Source of the DNA: a bacterium
GTDB lineage: Bacteria > Patescibacteriota > Minisyncoccia > Phycocordibacterales > Phycocordibacteraceae
Length of the DNA stretch: 40,537 bases
Reading direction: 5' to 3'
Assembly (NCBI GenBank): GCA_021789225.1
Contig: JAJYJQ010000005.1
Coordinates: 1 to 40,537 of the forward strand
Position numbers and translations under genes: made by a program. Of the stretch, positions 26,640 through 35,008 are shown one piece after another (the stretch's first letter is position 1; every line of letters starts with the position of its first letter). A model generated the notes under the pieces. That model was given only the letters and a program-made list of their open reading frames with translations, did no database searches and had not been told where the DNA came from.

Positions 26640-27494
26640 ATGCCCGCAGTAGCTCAATCGATACCCGGCGCTCCCAAATGGCAGCAGATGCTCAATAAGG
26701 TTCCCGAAGTAACCATTTACTTTTGGGCGATCAAGATTCTCTGCACGACGGTCGGCGAGACGGCTTCGGACTTTCTCAGTACGAATCTCAACTTTGGCCT
26801 CACCCTGACAACTGTCATTACGGCAACCTTGCTTGCGGTCGTGTTGTTCTTCCAATTCCGTGCGCGCAAGTACATCCCGGGCATCTACTGGCTGGCTATC
26901 GTTCTCATCAGCGTCGTGGGCACGCAGATAACCGACAACTTGACCGACAACCTCGGCGTCTCACTTATGACGAGCACGCTGGTGTTCGCGGGCATACTCG
27001 CCGCGGTATTTGCCGTCTGGTATGCGGTAGAGAAGACGCTCTCGATCCACTCTATCGTGACAACCGGACGCGAGGCGTTCTACTGGCTTGCGATTCTTTT
27101 CACGTTCGCCCTCGGTACGGCGGCGGGCGACCTGGTCGCCGAGCAGTTCGCGCTCGGATACCTCACGTCGCTTCTCATCTTCGCCGGTCTCATCGCCGCC
27201 ATAACCGCTTCTCACTACGGCATGAAAGCGTGGCTCGGCGAGCATCATCGACATTTCTCGCGCAACGCTGTCCTCGCATTCTGGCTCGCGTATATCCTCA
27301 CTCGTCCGCTCGGCGCTTCGATCGGCGACTATCTCTCGCAAGCACAATCTGACGGCGGTCTGGGTCTTGGCACGACTGTGACCAGCTTCATCTTCCTCGG
27401 TGCGATTCTTGCGCTTGTCGTATTCCTTTCCGTTACGCGTGAAGACGAGATCCCGGAGTCAGTCATCATAGCCGAAGAATCAGAGGTGGTATAG
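26640..27494 (+). CDS. COG4705-like membrane-anchored protein
   Basis: NKVPEVTIYFWAIKILCTTVGETASDFLS... multiple TM; internal repeat-like TVGETASDFLS / ALGTAAGDLVAEQ / PLGASIGDYLSQ. Confidence 0.75.
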   Translation: MPAVAQSIPGAPKWQQMLNKVPEVTIYFWAIKILCTTVGETASDFLSTNLNFGLTLTTVITATLLAVVLFFQFRARKYIPGIYWLAIVLISVVGTQITDNLTDNLGVSLMTSTLVFAGILAAVFAVWYAVEKTLSIHSIVTTGREAFYWLAILFTFALGTAAGDLVAEQFALGYLTSLLIFAGLIAAITASHYGMKAWLGEHHRHFSRNAVLAFWLAYILTRPLGASIGDYLSQAQSDGGLGLGTTVTSFIFLGAILALVVFLSVTREDEIPESVIIAEESEVV

Positions 27495-27591
27495 AAGGGC
27501 TGTCGGCCGTCTGGTAACGGAAAGGCGGAATGCGTACGCACCGCGTCCAATTTTCTCATCACTGCACGTATGTTCGATATACAATGAACAT

Positions 27592-28290
27592 ATGAAAGGA
27601 AATAACCGAATGTGGGTTGTCGGCATGTCCCTTATCGTCGTGCTTGTGGTGGGCGTGGTGACTGTGCGTGATAAATCGGAGCATCGGCTCGGCCTGGCCG
27701 CCACGACGACGCCGAGCGAGATGTATGGCATGCGCGAATATGCCGACCCGGCGTACGGCTTCTCGTTCTGGTACCCGGGCGCGCTTACGGTCGCGGCCTC
27801 GACGATGGACGACGCCGTGAATTTTCCTGGCGGTGTCGCGGTGGAGGTGGTTACGATCGGTCACGCCGACGGCCTTGCGGTTATCGTCGTGGATTCTCCG
27901 AGCAGCTCCATTACCGATGAGCCGCGTCATCACGCGAGTCCCATCGCACAGACGAAATATTTTTTCGACAGCGCATTAGGCCGATGGATGGTCGCGTACC
28001 CGGAGGGGCCGCTTGGAACGGAACAGCGTTCGAGTGCGACCACGACCGCCGACGTATCCGAGACGACCATCGGCGGACTCACCATGCTCCGCTCAGGGCG
28101 ACGCTTTGATACGACCATCATCCCATTGAGCACGACGCGCTTTGTGGTCGTTACCGACGGCGGCGGGAGCTCCTTTACGCATCAACTCGCGCAGACAGTC
28201 GCGCCTGTCGGTGTACCTATCGACCCATCGGTACAAGACAGCGCTCTAAAAGCAGAAGCGGCCGCCTATGACAATGGAATCCGTAAATAA
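27592..28290 (+). CDS. N-terminally anchored extracytoplasmic hypothetical protein
   Basis: One N-terminal TM; REYADPAYGFSFWYPGALTVAAS motif typical of surface-exposed proteins. Confidence 0.55.
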   Translation: MKGNNRMWVVGMSLIVVLVVGVVTVRDKSEHRLGLAATTTPSEMYGMREYADPAYGFSFWYPGALTVAASTMDDAVNFPGGVAVEVVTIGHADGLAVIVVDSPSSSITDEPRHHASPIAQTKYFFDSALGRWMVAYPEGPLGTEQRSSATTTADVSETTIGGLTMLRSGRRFDTTIIPLSTTRFVVVTDGGGSSFTHQLAQTVAPVGVPIDPSVQDSALKAEAAAYDNGIRK

Positions 28291-28326
28291 GGCATAATGT
28301 CTTCATTAACCTTCACAGGAGAGAAT

Positions 28327-28698
28327 ATGGAGACTGACCAACGGAAACTGTTTCTCAATACGATCGGGTGGGGGTTCGCGCTATGGCTCTTTGGATACGT
28401 GCTCGGGATGGTCTTCTTCGCGTTCGTTCCGAAGGAGGTTATCGGCTGGTACGTCATGCCTCTCGGTATCGCTGCGACGCTCTGGGTTTTGTTCACGCGG
28501 ATACAGCGGCCGTTCTTCAGGTGCTATGTGGGCATCGGTGTCGTGTGGACGATCATGGCCGTCGCACTAGACTACGCATTTATCGTGCTGCTTCTCCGAG
28601 CGGCGGATTATTACCGGCCGGACGTGTATCTGTATTATGCGTTTACGCTCGTTCTGCCGATCTTGGTCGGCTGGTACAAATTTCGTTCGCAGGGTTAA
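28327..28698 (+). CDS. Small membrane protein
   Basis: SD ACAGGAGAGAAT-ATG; several TM helices. Confidence 0.6.
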   Translation: METDQRKLFLNTIGWGFALWLFGYVLGMVFFAFVPKEVIGWYVMPLGIAATLWVLFTRIQRPFFRCYVGIGVVWTIMAVALDYAFIVLLLRAADYYRPDVYLYYAFTLVLPILVGWYKFRSQG

Positions 28699-28806
28699 TA
28701 CGATCTCATTACCGCAAAGTGCTTCCTGATGGAGTATCTGATTATAGCCGCCCGATGTACATGGAATTCGAATAAACAACATGAACAGATACGCTATACT
28801 GCGCGC

Positions 28807-29373
28807 ATGAAATATCGAGCGCTCGTGTTTGATTTCTTTGGCGTGGTGTGTTCGGAGGTCGCACCGTTTTGGTTTGAGGAGCATATACCTGAGGGTGCGG
28901 CGGAATTGAAGGAGAAATATGTCCGGCCAGCTGACCGGGGTGAGGTGGATGAAAGCGAACTGTTCGATGAGCTCGCGGAGCTTACGGGCATTCCGGCGGA
29001 AGAGATCAGGCAGGACTGGGAAGCGCGAGCGCACATCAACACGGAGCTTATGCGTTTCATAAAATCGCTGCGCAGCGACTATAAGATCGGTCTTCTCTCA
29101 AATGCGCCGACACGGTTCTTTCGCGCGCTGCTACACGGTAAAGCGGTCGGTCCGTTCTTTGATGCGATTGTCGTTTCCGGTGAGATCGGGCACACGAAAC
29201 CGGAGCCTGAAGCATACCAAGCGATACTCGCGGCGCTTGAGGTGCGTCCCGAAGAAGCGCTCATGATCGACGATAATCCGCGGCTCGTGGAAGGTGCGAA
29301 AGAGGTTGGGATGGCAGGGCACCAATTCACTTCGGTGCAGGAGTTGCGGAATCTGCTTGGGCGCGAGCGGTAG
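28807..29373 (+). CDS. HAD-superfamily hydrolase
   Basis: LVFDFFGVVCSE, GLLSNAPTRFF, HTKPEPEAYQAILAAL, EALMIDDNPRLVEGAKEVGM; first motif DFFG lacks the second Asp. Confidence 0.85.
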   Translation: MKYRALVFDFFGVVCSEVAPFWFEEHIPEGAAELKEKYVRPADRGEVDESELFDELAELTGIPAEEIRQDWEARAHINTELMRFIKSLRSDYKIGLLSNAPTRFFRALLHGKAVGPFFDAIVVSGEIGHTKPEPEAYQAILAALEVRPEEALMIDDNPRLVEGAKEVGMAGHQFTSVQELRNLLGRER

Positions 29374-29390
29374 GAGCGAGTTGCTTCGAG

Positions 29391-30008
29391 TCAGAATCCC
29401 AGCGGCTCCTGTACGAAGATGATGTGCGACTTACGGCCCGAGAAGGACGGCTCGCGGTGTATGATGAGCAGCTTCGAGATATAGCTTCCGCTCGCGCCGA
29501 CGCTTTTCATGCGCGCGTCTTCCAGTGGCAGCACGTAGTCTTTCAGGCGCGCGAGCGCAGTGTCGAGGTCGGGCGTGATCTTTTGGGTGCCGACGACGAG
29601 GATGAGATTCTGCGAGGTGAAGACGAGGTGGGGCAGCTGGCTGCCTGAGTTTGACGCGACGACGATCTCGCCGGTTTCGGCCACGGCGTGCACGCTCCCG
29701 AGGTAGAAATCGGAAAGCACGGCCTGCTTGCGCAGTGCTGCTTGTTTTGCCGGGTCGGTCTCGGCGAGTACGGCTTCGTGCAGATTGTTCCAGTGGTGCG
29801 CGCCGTCTTTGAGGTACTGGATGAATCCGATCTCCTCGAGCGTGCGCGATGCGCCATTCATGACTGATGCACCGGCCGGGATCAGGGCCTGTATTCTTGC
29901 AAGTGCTTCAGTGCGCGAGGATACGAGCTCGGGGAGGTGGCCACGCTCTTTGAGGGCGGCCATCGTTGTGCGAATCGATTCTTCTGAGGCGGTGGTGTCG
30001 TATTGCAT
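29391..30008 (-). CDS. LUD-domain protein (LutC/YkgG-like)
   Basis: ASVMNGASRTLEEIGFIQYLKDGAHHWNNLHEAVLAETDPAKQAALRKQAVLSDFYLGSVHAVAETGEIVVASNSGSQLPHLVFTSQNLILVVGTQKI. Confidence 0.9.
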   Translation of the reverse strand: MQYDTTASEESIRTTMAALKERGHLPELVSSRTEALARIQALIPAGASVMNGASRTLEEIGFIQYLKDGAHHWNNLHEAVLAETDPAKQAALRKQAVLSDFYLGSVHAVAETGEIVVASNSGSQLPHLVFTSQNLILVVGTQKITPDLDTALARLKDYVLPLEDARMKSVGASGSYISKLLIIHREPSFSGRKSHIIFVQEPLGF

Positions 30009-30014
30009 GGGTAT

Positions 30015-30020
30015 GTTATA
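30015..30020 (-). promoter_or_regulatory. -10-like TATAAC, 6 nt before LUD gene ATG 30008
   Basis: Minus strand TGCTATAACATACCCATG. Confidence 0.6.
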
Positions 30021-30160
30021 GCACGCGCGCTGGGCGTGTTTGCGGCTGATACTCACAGTTTTTTAATCCACCGGCATGCAGAATATCGGCATGCAAAAGA
30101 TCGTCCCGTTCTTGTGGTTCGTGGATAACGCCGAGGAGGCGGCGGGCTATACTAAAGACT

Positions 30161-30316
30161 ATGACTAAAGTCAGAATTGAAAATCACACGTTCGGCGGCG
30201 GGCTCTGGATAGGGGCGTGGCTGTTCACGATCGGCTTCCTGCATCTCTCGGGGTGGCAGGTCCTCTTCGCGCTCCTCATCTGGCCGTACTATCTCGGCGT
30301 GCACTTTGCGGTGTAG
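30161..30316 (+). CDS. 51-aa two-TM microprotein (not in supplied ORF track)
   Basis: MTKVRIENHTFGGGLWIGAWLFTIGFLHLSGWQVLFALLIWPYYLGVHFAV; TATACT at 30148-30153, 7 nt upstream. Confidence 0.65.
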   Translation: MTKVRIENHTFGGGLWIGAWLFTIGFLHLSGWQVLFALLIWPYYLGVHFAV

Positions 30317-30327
30317 GCGAGAGCTCG

Positions 30328-31521
30328 CTACGGTGTGTTGAGTGCGGCGCGCGTTTGCGGGCCGACGTAGCCGACTGGTTCGATGCCATGCGCAGCTTGG
30401 AATTTCTTCACGCCGGCGGCCGTGAGCGCTCCGAAGTAGCCCGTCACAGGGCCGGCGTAGCTGCCGTCGGCAGTGAGGTGTTTCTGGAGCTCGGTCACGG
30501 CGGTGCTGCGCGAGCCGATGCCGAGGAACGAGGTGAAGATATAGCTGTTCTGTGTGGATGAAGAGGCGGAAGCGGGAGTGCTCGCAGGTGCAGTCGTTTG
30601 CGCTGGCGTGCTTGTGCTGGTCGCAGCACTCGATGTCGCCTCCACGGTGAGCGTGAGCTTCGCGGTCGCGGTGCTGCGGTTGGCGTCAGTGGCTGTGAGC
30701 GTGAGGGTGTGCGTGCCGATGTCGCGTGCGGCGGGCGTCCAAGAGAAGGCGCCGGTCGTCGAGGCGATAGCGTTTTCTCGGAGTGTCGAGTTGAAGCCGA
30801 GCGAGTCGGTGATCGTGTAGCTCGGCTTCGTGAGACCTACTGAGGTGGCAGTGAAGGTGACCGGCGTGCCGACCGTGGCGCGCGTGCTTGGCTTGCCGAA
30901 AGCGACTGTGGGCGGCATGACGGTGAGGTCTTGCGTGATGGTGGCGTAGAGGCCGTAGAGGTCTCGGGCGGTTATGGTGAGCGTGTGAAGGCCCTGCTCA
31001 TTGGAAGCGGGAGTCCACGAGAATATGCCCGTGCTCGCGAGGTTCGCGTTGGTGACGCTCGTGCCTGCGTAGGAGTCGGACAGAGTGAACCATGGGCTCG
31101 TGAATCCTGGCGCATGCACGGTGAAGGCGACGGGCGCGTTGGTGTAGACGATGGTGCCCGGAGAGAGTTGCTGGATGGCGAGGGATTTCGGGATGACGTA
31201 GATGCGGGCGGTCGTGCTCGCGTTGTTGCCGAACGAATCCTTCACGGTGACGGTGAAGATGTGCGTGCCGGCGTCATCGATGGTTGGCGTCCAGGAGAAA
31301 TAGCCGAATTTGTCTATGGTGCCTGCGGAGCCGAACGAATTGCTCACCGAGAAGGTCGGGTCGCGGAAGCCATCTGCCGCCGCATAGAAGGTGACGGGTG
31401 TTCCGGCCACGATGCCACTCGTCGGCTGGATTTCGAGTACCGAGAGTGTCGCGGCGAGCGCGTTGCCGGGCAAGACAAGGAGTGCGAGCAGGGCGAAACG
31501 GGCAGGATGAAAATAGCGCAT
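30328..31521 (-). CDS. Secreted protein with three Ig/cadherin-like repeats and C-terminal peptidoglycan-binding domain
   Basis: 397 aa; three SWTP...GTHTxTxTxxD repeats; STAVTELQKHLTADGSYAGPVTGYFGALTAAGVKKFQAAHGIEPVGYVGPQTRAALN. Confidence 0.85.
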   Translation of the reverse strand: MRYFHPARFALLALLVLPGNALAATLSVLEIQPTSGIVAGTPVTFYAAADGFRDPTFSVSNSFGSAGTIDKFGYFSWTPTIDDAGTHIFTVTVKDSFGNNASTTARIYVIPKSLAIQQLSPGTIVYTNAPVAFTVHAPGFTSPWFTLSDSYAGTSVTNANLASTGIFSWTPASNEQGLHTLTITARDLYGLYATITQDLTVMPPTVAFGKPSTRATVGTPVTFTATSVGLTKPSYTITDSLGFNSTLRENAIASTTGAFSWTPAARDIGTHTLTLTATDANRSTATAKLTLTVEATSSAATSTSTPAQTTAPASTPASASSSTQNSYIFTSFLGIGSRSTAVTELQKHLTADGSYAGPVTGYFGALTAAGVKKFQAAHGIEPVGYVGPQTRAALNTP

Positions 31522-31613
31522 GAAGCGGAATGGGTGAAAGTAATGCGTTCAGTATAGCAACCGTCGGCACCAGACTGTGGCGCACCGGGTGCGCTTTGCG
31601 GTACACTGCGCAC

Positions 31614-32147
31614 ATGGACATGTCGGTGGAAGGGATTCCGGAATTCGGGACGAAGCGGGAGAACGAGGAGCGGCGCGATGGCGGGTGCGGGGTGGTCTTC
31701 GACCCAGCCACGCAGCGCTATGCGGTCGGTGAATACACTGGCGACGGCAACGGGCTCTACATCCTTTTCTCGGGCGGCGTGAATGACGACGAGGATATCG
31801 AGCAGGGGATACTGCGGGAGGTGCGTGAGGAAAGTGGTCTGCACGACTTTATGCATGTCGAGAGGATCGGCGATGTGTTCACGCACTATCGCAATATCGC
31901 GAAAAACGTGAATCGGGTCGCGAAAGCGACGTGTTTCTTGGCGGTGGTCCGAAGTGCGGACACGGTGCCGACGCAGCTCGAAGCGCACGAGAAATTCTCG
32001 CTCGTGTGGGCGACGATGGAGGAGATCTTCGCAAATTGGCAGGCGCGCAACGAAAACAAGGACTACGACCACTGGATCTACTTCCTCAACAAAGCGGTCG
32101 CGCGCGCTGTGGAGCTTGGGTTCGATACTACGAATCGCCTGGCATAG
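31614..32147 (+). CDS. NUDIX hydrolase
   Basis: Nudix box GGVNDDEDIEQGILREVREESGL. Confidence 0.88.
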   Translation: MDMSVEGIPEFGTKRENEERRDGGCGVVFDPATQRYAVGEYTGDGNGLYILFSGGVNDDEDIEQGILREVREESGLHDFMHVERIGDVFTHYRNIAKNVNRVAKATCFLAVVRSADTVPTQLEAHEKFSLVWATMEEIFANWQARNENKDYDHWIYFLNKAVARAVELGFDTTNRLA

Positions 32148-32231
32148 TGCGCACCGTCCGCGTCCTTGACTTTCTTACCGGGAATGATACCTTTTCCTGT
32201 AGAGTTTTTGTTGTTTTGAAGTCAAAAGGGA

Positions 32232-32278
32232 GTCGCTCGTGCACTTTCGTGCGAGCGATTAGATGACCGCGCAAGCGG
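32232..32278 (+). promoter_or_regulatory. Structured 5' leader of 32301 gene
   Basis: TCGCTCGTGCACTTTCGTGCGAGCGA hairpin and CCGC-GCAA-GCGG tetraloop hairpin between a TTGACT box and the SD. Confidence 0.4.
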
Positions 32279-32300
32279 CAAATCTGAGTGGAGGGGGAAG

Positions 32301-32816
32301 ATGGAAGCTATCATCAAGTTGGTCCAGTATATTTTCTATGCAGTACCAGCCAGATCCGATGAGCTTGTCAAACACATTTTCCGGGCGGGATACGAAATAA
32401 CTCCGTCCGCAATGGAGCTGCTCCACCATCCAAGTTTCGTCATGCCTGGGAAAGTTGTGTGCGTGCGGACGGCGATTCTTTCGCGCGACACTTTCGGTTG
32501 TAGGGAAGACGACTCGCTGACACATGGGGAATTCATCAGCAAAGACCGTCTCGCCCTTTGGAATCTGGATAACAGATGCTCTCTGCCGGAAGGACGCGGG
32601 ATCAGTCAGCTTTCCGTGTGGGCGGCACCGTTCATTTGTCTGGTACACGAGCCGGACGATGATGTTATACGAATTGCCCACGAGCCGTTTCTTGGCATGA
32701 CCTTTGCAATCGGTCGGTCGCCTCATACGGACAAGCCTCAGCTTCGTGCAGAACTGGTGAGTCCTGCGCGTGCTGTCCCGCCCGATATGGGGTATTTCTT
32801 CGGGTTGGCCGAATAA
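32301..32816 (+). CDS. Hypothetical protein (cassette-like gene)
   Basis: 171 aa, SD GGAGGGGG upstream, followed by U-tract terminator. Confidence 0.6.
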   Translation: MEAIIKLVQYIFYAVPARSDELVKHIFRAGYEITPSAMELLHHPSFVMPGKVVCVRTAILSRDTFGCREDDSLTHGEFISKDRLALWNLDNRCSLPEGRGISQLSVWAAPFICLVHEPDDDVIRIAHEPFLGMTFAIGRSPHTDKPQLRAELVSPARAVPPDMGYFFGLAE

Positions 32817-32843
32817 AGCCGTACTCGGAGAGAGCTCTAGAGG

Positions 32844-32883
32844 AATCCCCACCAGCGATGTTTGCTGGTGGGGATTTTTGTTT
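32844..32883 (+). terminator. Intrinsic terminator
   Basis: AATCCCCACCAGC GATGTTT GCTGGTGGGGATT TTTGTTT. Confidence 0.85.
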
Positions 32884-32886
32884 GTG

Positions 32887-34818
32887 CTACTGCGCGAGGG
32901 TGAAGTCGAGCTCGCGGTCGGCGACGCGGGCGGCGGTGAGCTTCACGCGGATGGGGTCGCCGAGCATGTACTGCTTCTTGGTGCGGCGGCCGACGAGGCG
33001 GTAGTGTTTTTCATCGTAGTCGAAATAGTCTTCGCCCAGGTCGCGGATGCGGATCATGCCGTCGGCGTGTGTGGTCTTTTCTTCCACGTAGAGGCCGCGC
33101 TCCGTGACTCCGGAGATGACCGCATCGAACGACTCGCCGATGTGGCGCGAGAGAAATTCCACCTGCTTCATTTTTATAGAATCCCGTTCGGCGTGTGTGG
33201 CAGCGACCTCGCGCTCCGAGCAGTGTATGGAAAGCGTCTCGAATGCCGCGAGCTCTTGCTCGGGGATCTTCGTGCCGTCGGCGTGGTGCTTCAAGATGCG
33301 GTGCACCAAGAGGTCGGGGTAGCGGCGGATCGGCGAGGTGAAGTGCGTGTAGTGCGTGAACGCGAGGCCGAAGTGCCCGATATTTTTGGTCGAGTACACG
33401 GCTTTTGCCATGGAGCGCAGGGTCGCGGTCTTGATGAGGTACTCTTCCGGCGTGCCTTTCACTTTCTCCAAAAGCGCGTTGATGTCCGTGCCTTTCACGC
33501 GGCCGGCCGTGTCGAGCGTGTAGCCGAGCACGCGCAGGAACAGGGAGAGATCCTCGATGCGGTCAGCGTCGGGCGTATCGTGTATGCGGTAGATGAAACC
33601 ATGCGAAAGGCCGCGCTTCTTCGAGAGCTCGGCAATGTGTTTTGCTACAGCAACATTTGCCATGAGCATGAAATCCTCCACGAGCAGGTTCGTGTCTTTG
33701 CGTTCCTTGAGGCGGATGGCGACCGGTGCGCCCTCGGCATCGAGCTCGACTTTCACTTCGGCGGTATCGAATTCGATCGCGCCGTTCGCGACGCGCTTGG
33801 TGCGGACCTGGCGGGCGAGTGTGCGCAAGGTCGAAAGCTCGGTATGGAATTCACCCGCACCGTCGTCGAGTACTTTCTGTGCGGCTTCATAGGTGAAGCG
33901 TTTGTCGGAGTGGATGACGGTCTCGCCGAACCACTGGTCCACAACGTTCGCGTGCTCATCGAGCGTGACGACGGCCGAGACAGCGAGCCGGTCTTCGTGC
34001 GGGACGAGCGAGCAGAGATTATTGGAAAGGACCTCCGGGAGCATCGGGATGGTGCGGTCGACGAGGTAGATGCTCGTGGCGCGGTCGCGCGCTTCGCGGT
34101 CGATGGGGGTGCCCGGCGTCACAAAGAAAGAGACGTCGGCGATGTGAATACCGACCTCGACCTTGCCGCCTTCAAGCAGCCGCACCGAGAGCGCGTCGTC
34201 GAAGTCTTTCGCATCAATCGGGTCGATGGTGAAGGTGGTGGCGTCGCGGAAATCGCGCCGTGCACTGCGCGCGACCTCGGCCGCGATGCGTGCTTTGCCT
34301 TCATGCTCCAGCGACTCGGCTTCTTTTTCGACGGCGGGCGGGAAGCCGGGGTGGAAGCCCTCGCCGAGTACGAGCGCGCGCATTTCTGTTTCGTGCACGC
34401 CGGCAACGCCGATGTCTTCTTCGACCACGGCCGTGGGGAACTCTTCGCTCGGGTCCCAGTGCGTGAAGCGCACGAGCACCTTGTGTCCGAGTGGGGGATG
34501 GTCGCCCGAAATCGCAAACGGCGTGTACATGCGCTTCCAGTCGGGCAGGAGAATCGTGCGGCCGCGCTCTTCGGCGAGCGTGCCGACGAAGGTTGTGCGC
34601 GAGCGCTCGAGTACCGTGACCACTTTTCCGGCGCGACGGCGCTCGACAAATCCCGCCTCGACGACCTGCACAACATCGCCCGGCAGCGCGGTGCCGAGCC
34701 ATTCGCGCGGGATGAGCAGGTCCTCCTTGTCTTCGCCAAGCGGGAAGAAACCAGTGCCGCGGCGCGTGATCTGGATGACGCCTTCATGCGTCTTGGGCTG
34801 TTTTGGAGAGGGATTCAT
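32887..34818 (-). CDS. rnr: Ribonuclease R (RNB exoribonuclease)
   Basis: FTIDPIDAKDFDDALSV, GIHIADVSFFV, DRTIPMLPEVLSNNLCSLVP, FTSPIRRYPDLLVHR; C-terminal S1 domain. Confidence 0.95.
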   Translation of the reverse strand: MNPSPKQPKTHEGVIQITRRGTGFFPLGEDKEDLLIPREWLGTALPGDVVQVVEAGFVERRRAGKVVTVLERSRTTFVGTLAEERGRTILLPDWKRMYTPFAISGDHPPLGHKVLVRFTHWDPSEEFPTAVVEEDIGVAGVHETEMRALVLGEGFHPGFPPAVEKEAESLEHEGKARIAAEVARSARRDFRDATTFTIDPIDAKDFDDALSVRLLEGGKVEVGIHIADVSFFVTPGTPIDREARDRATSIYLVDRTIPMLPEVLSNNLCSLVPHEDRLAVSAVVTLDEHANVVDQWFGETVIHSDKRFTYEAAQKVLDDGAGEFHTELSTLRTLARQVRTKRVANGAIEFDTAEVKVELDAEGAPVAIRLKERKDTNLLVEDFMLMANVAVAKHIAELSKKRGLSHGFIYRIHDTPDADRIEDLSLFLRVLGYTLDTAGRVKGTDINALLEKVKGTPEEYLIKTATLRSMAKAVYSTKNIGHFGLAFTHYTHFTSPIRRYPDLLVHRILKHHADGTKIPEQELAAFETLSIHCSEREVAATHAERDSIKMKQVEFLSRHIGESFDAVISGVTERGLYVEEKTTHADGMIRIRDLGEDYFDYDEKHYRLVGRRTKKQYMLGDPIRVKLTAARVADRELDFTLAQ

Positions 34819-34927
34819 ATATAAGGCACTCTAGCAAACATTCGATTTTTCGCTACCAGCAGCCACAACCGCGCGACGGGCGCGCCCTTGACATATTCAA
34901 ACAATGTATGATAAGCTAAAACCGGAG

Positions 34928-35008
34928 CAGATGGGGTTGTCTCATCTGCAAAAACCAAGCAATCACAGAAGCTGGAAAAGCATCGTGATTGCCAAAGGAG
35001 GTTGTTCC
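34928..35008 (+). promoter_or_regulatory. Structured 5' leader with strong SD
   Basis: GCAGATG...CATCTGC and GCAATCAC...GTGATTGC hairpins, then AAAGGAGG; TTGACA around 34890. Confidence 0.45.

Noticed and set aside
32770-34824. 684-aa plus-strand ORF opposite RNase R
   Set aside because: Shadow ORF: the opposite frame has all RNB catalytic motifs; this one is low-complexity Arg/Val/Glu/Asp-rich with no recognisable domain.
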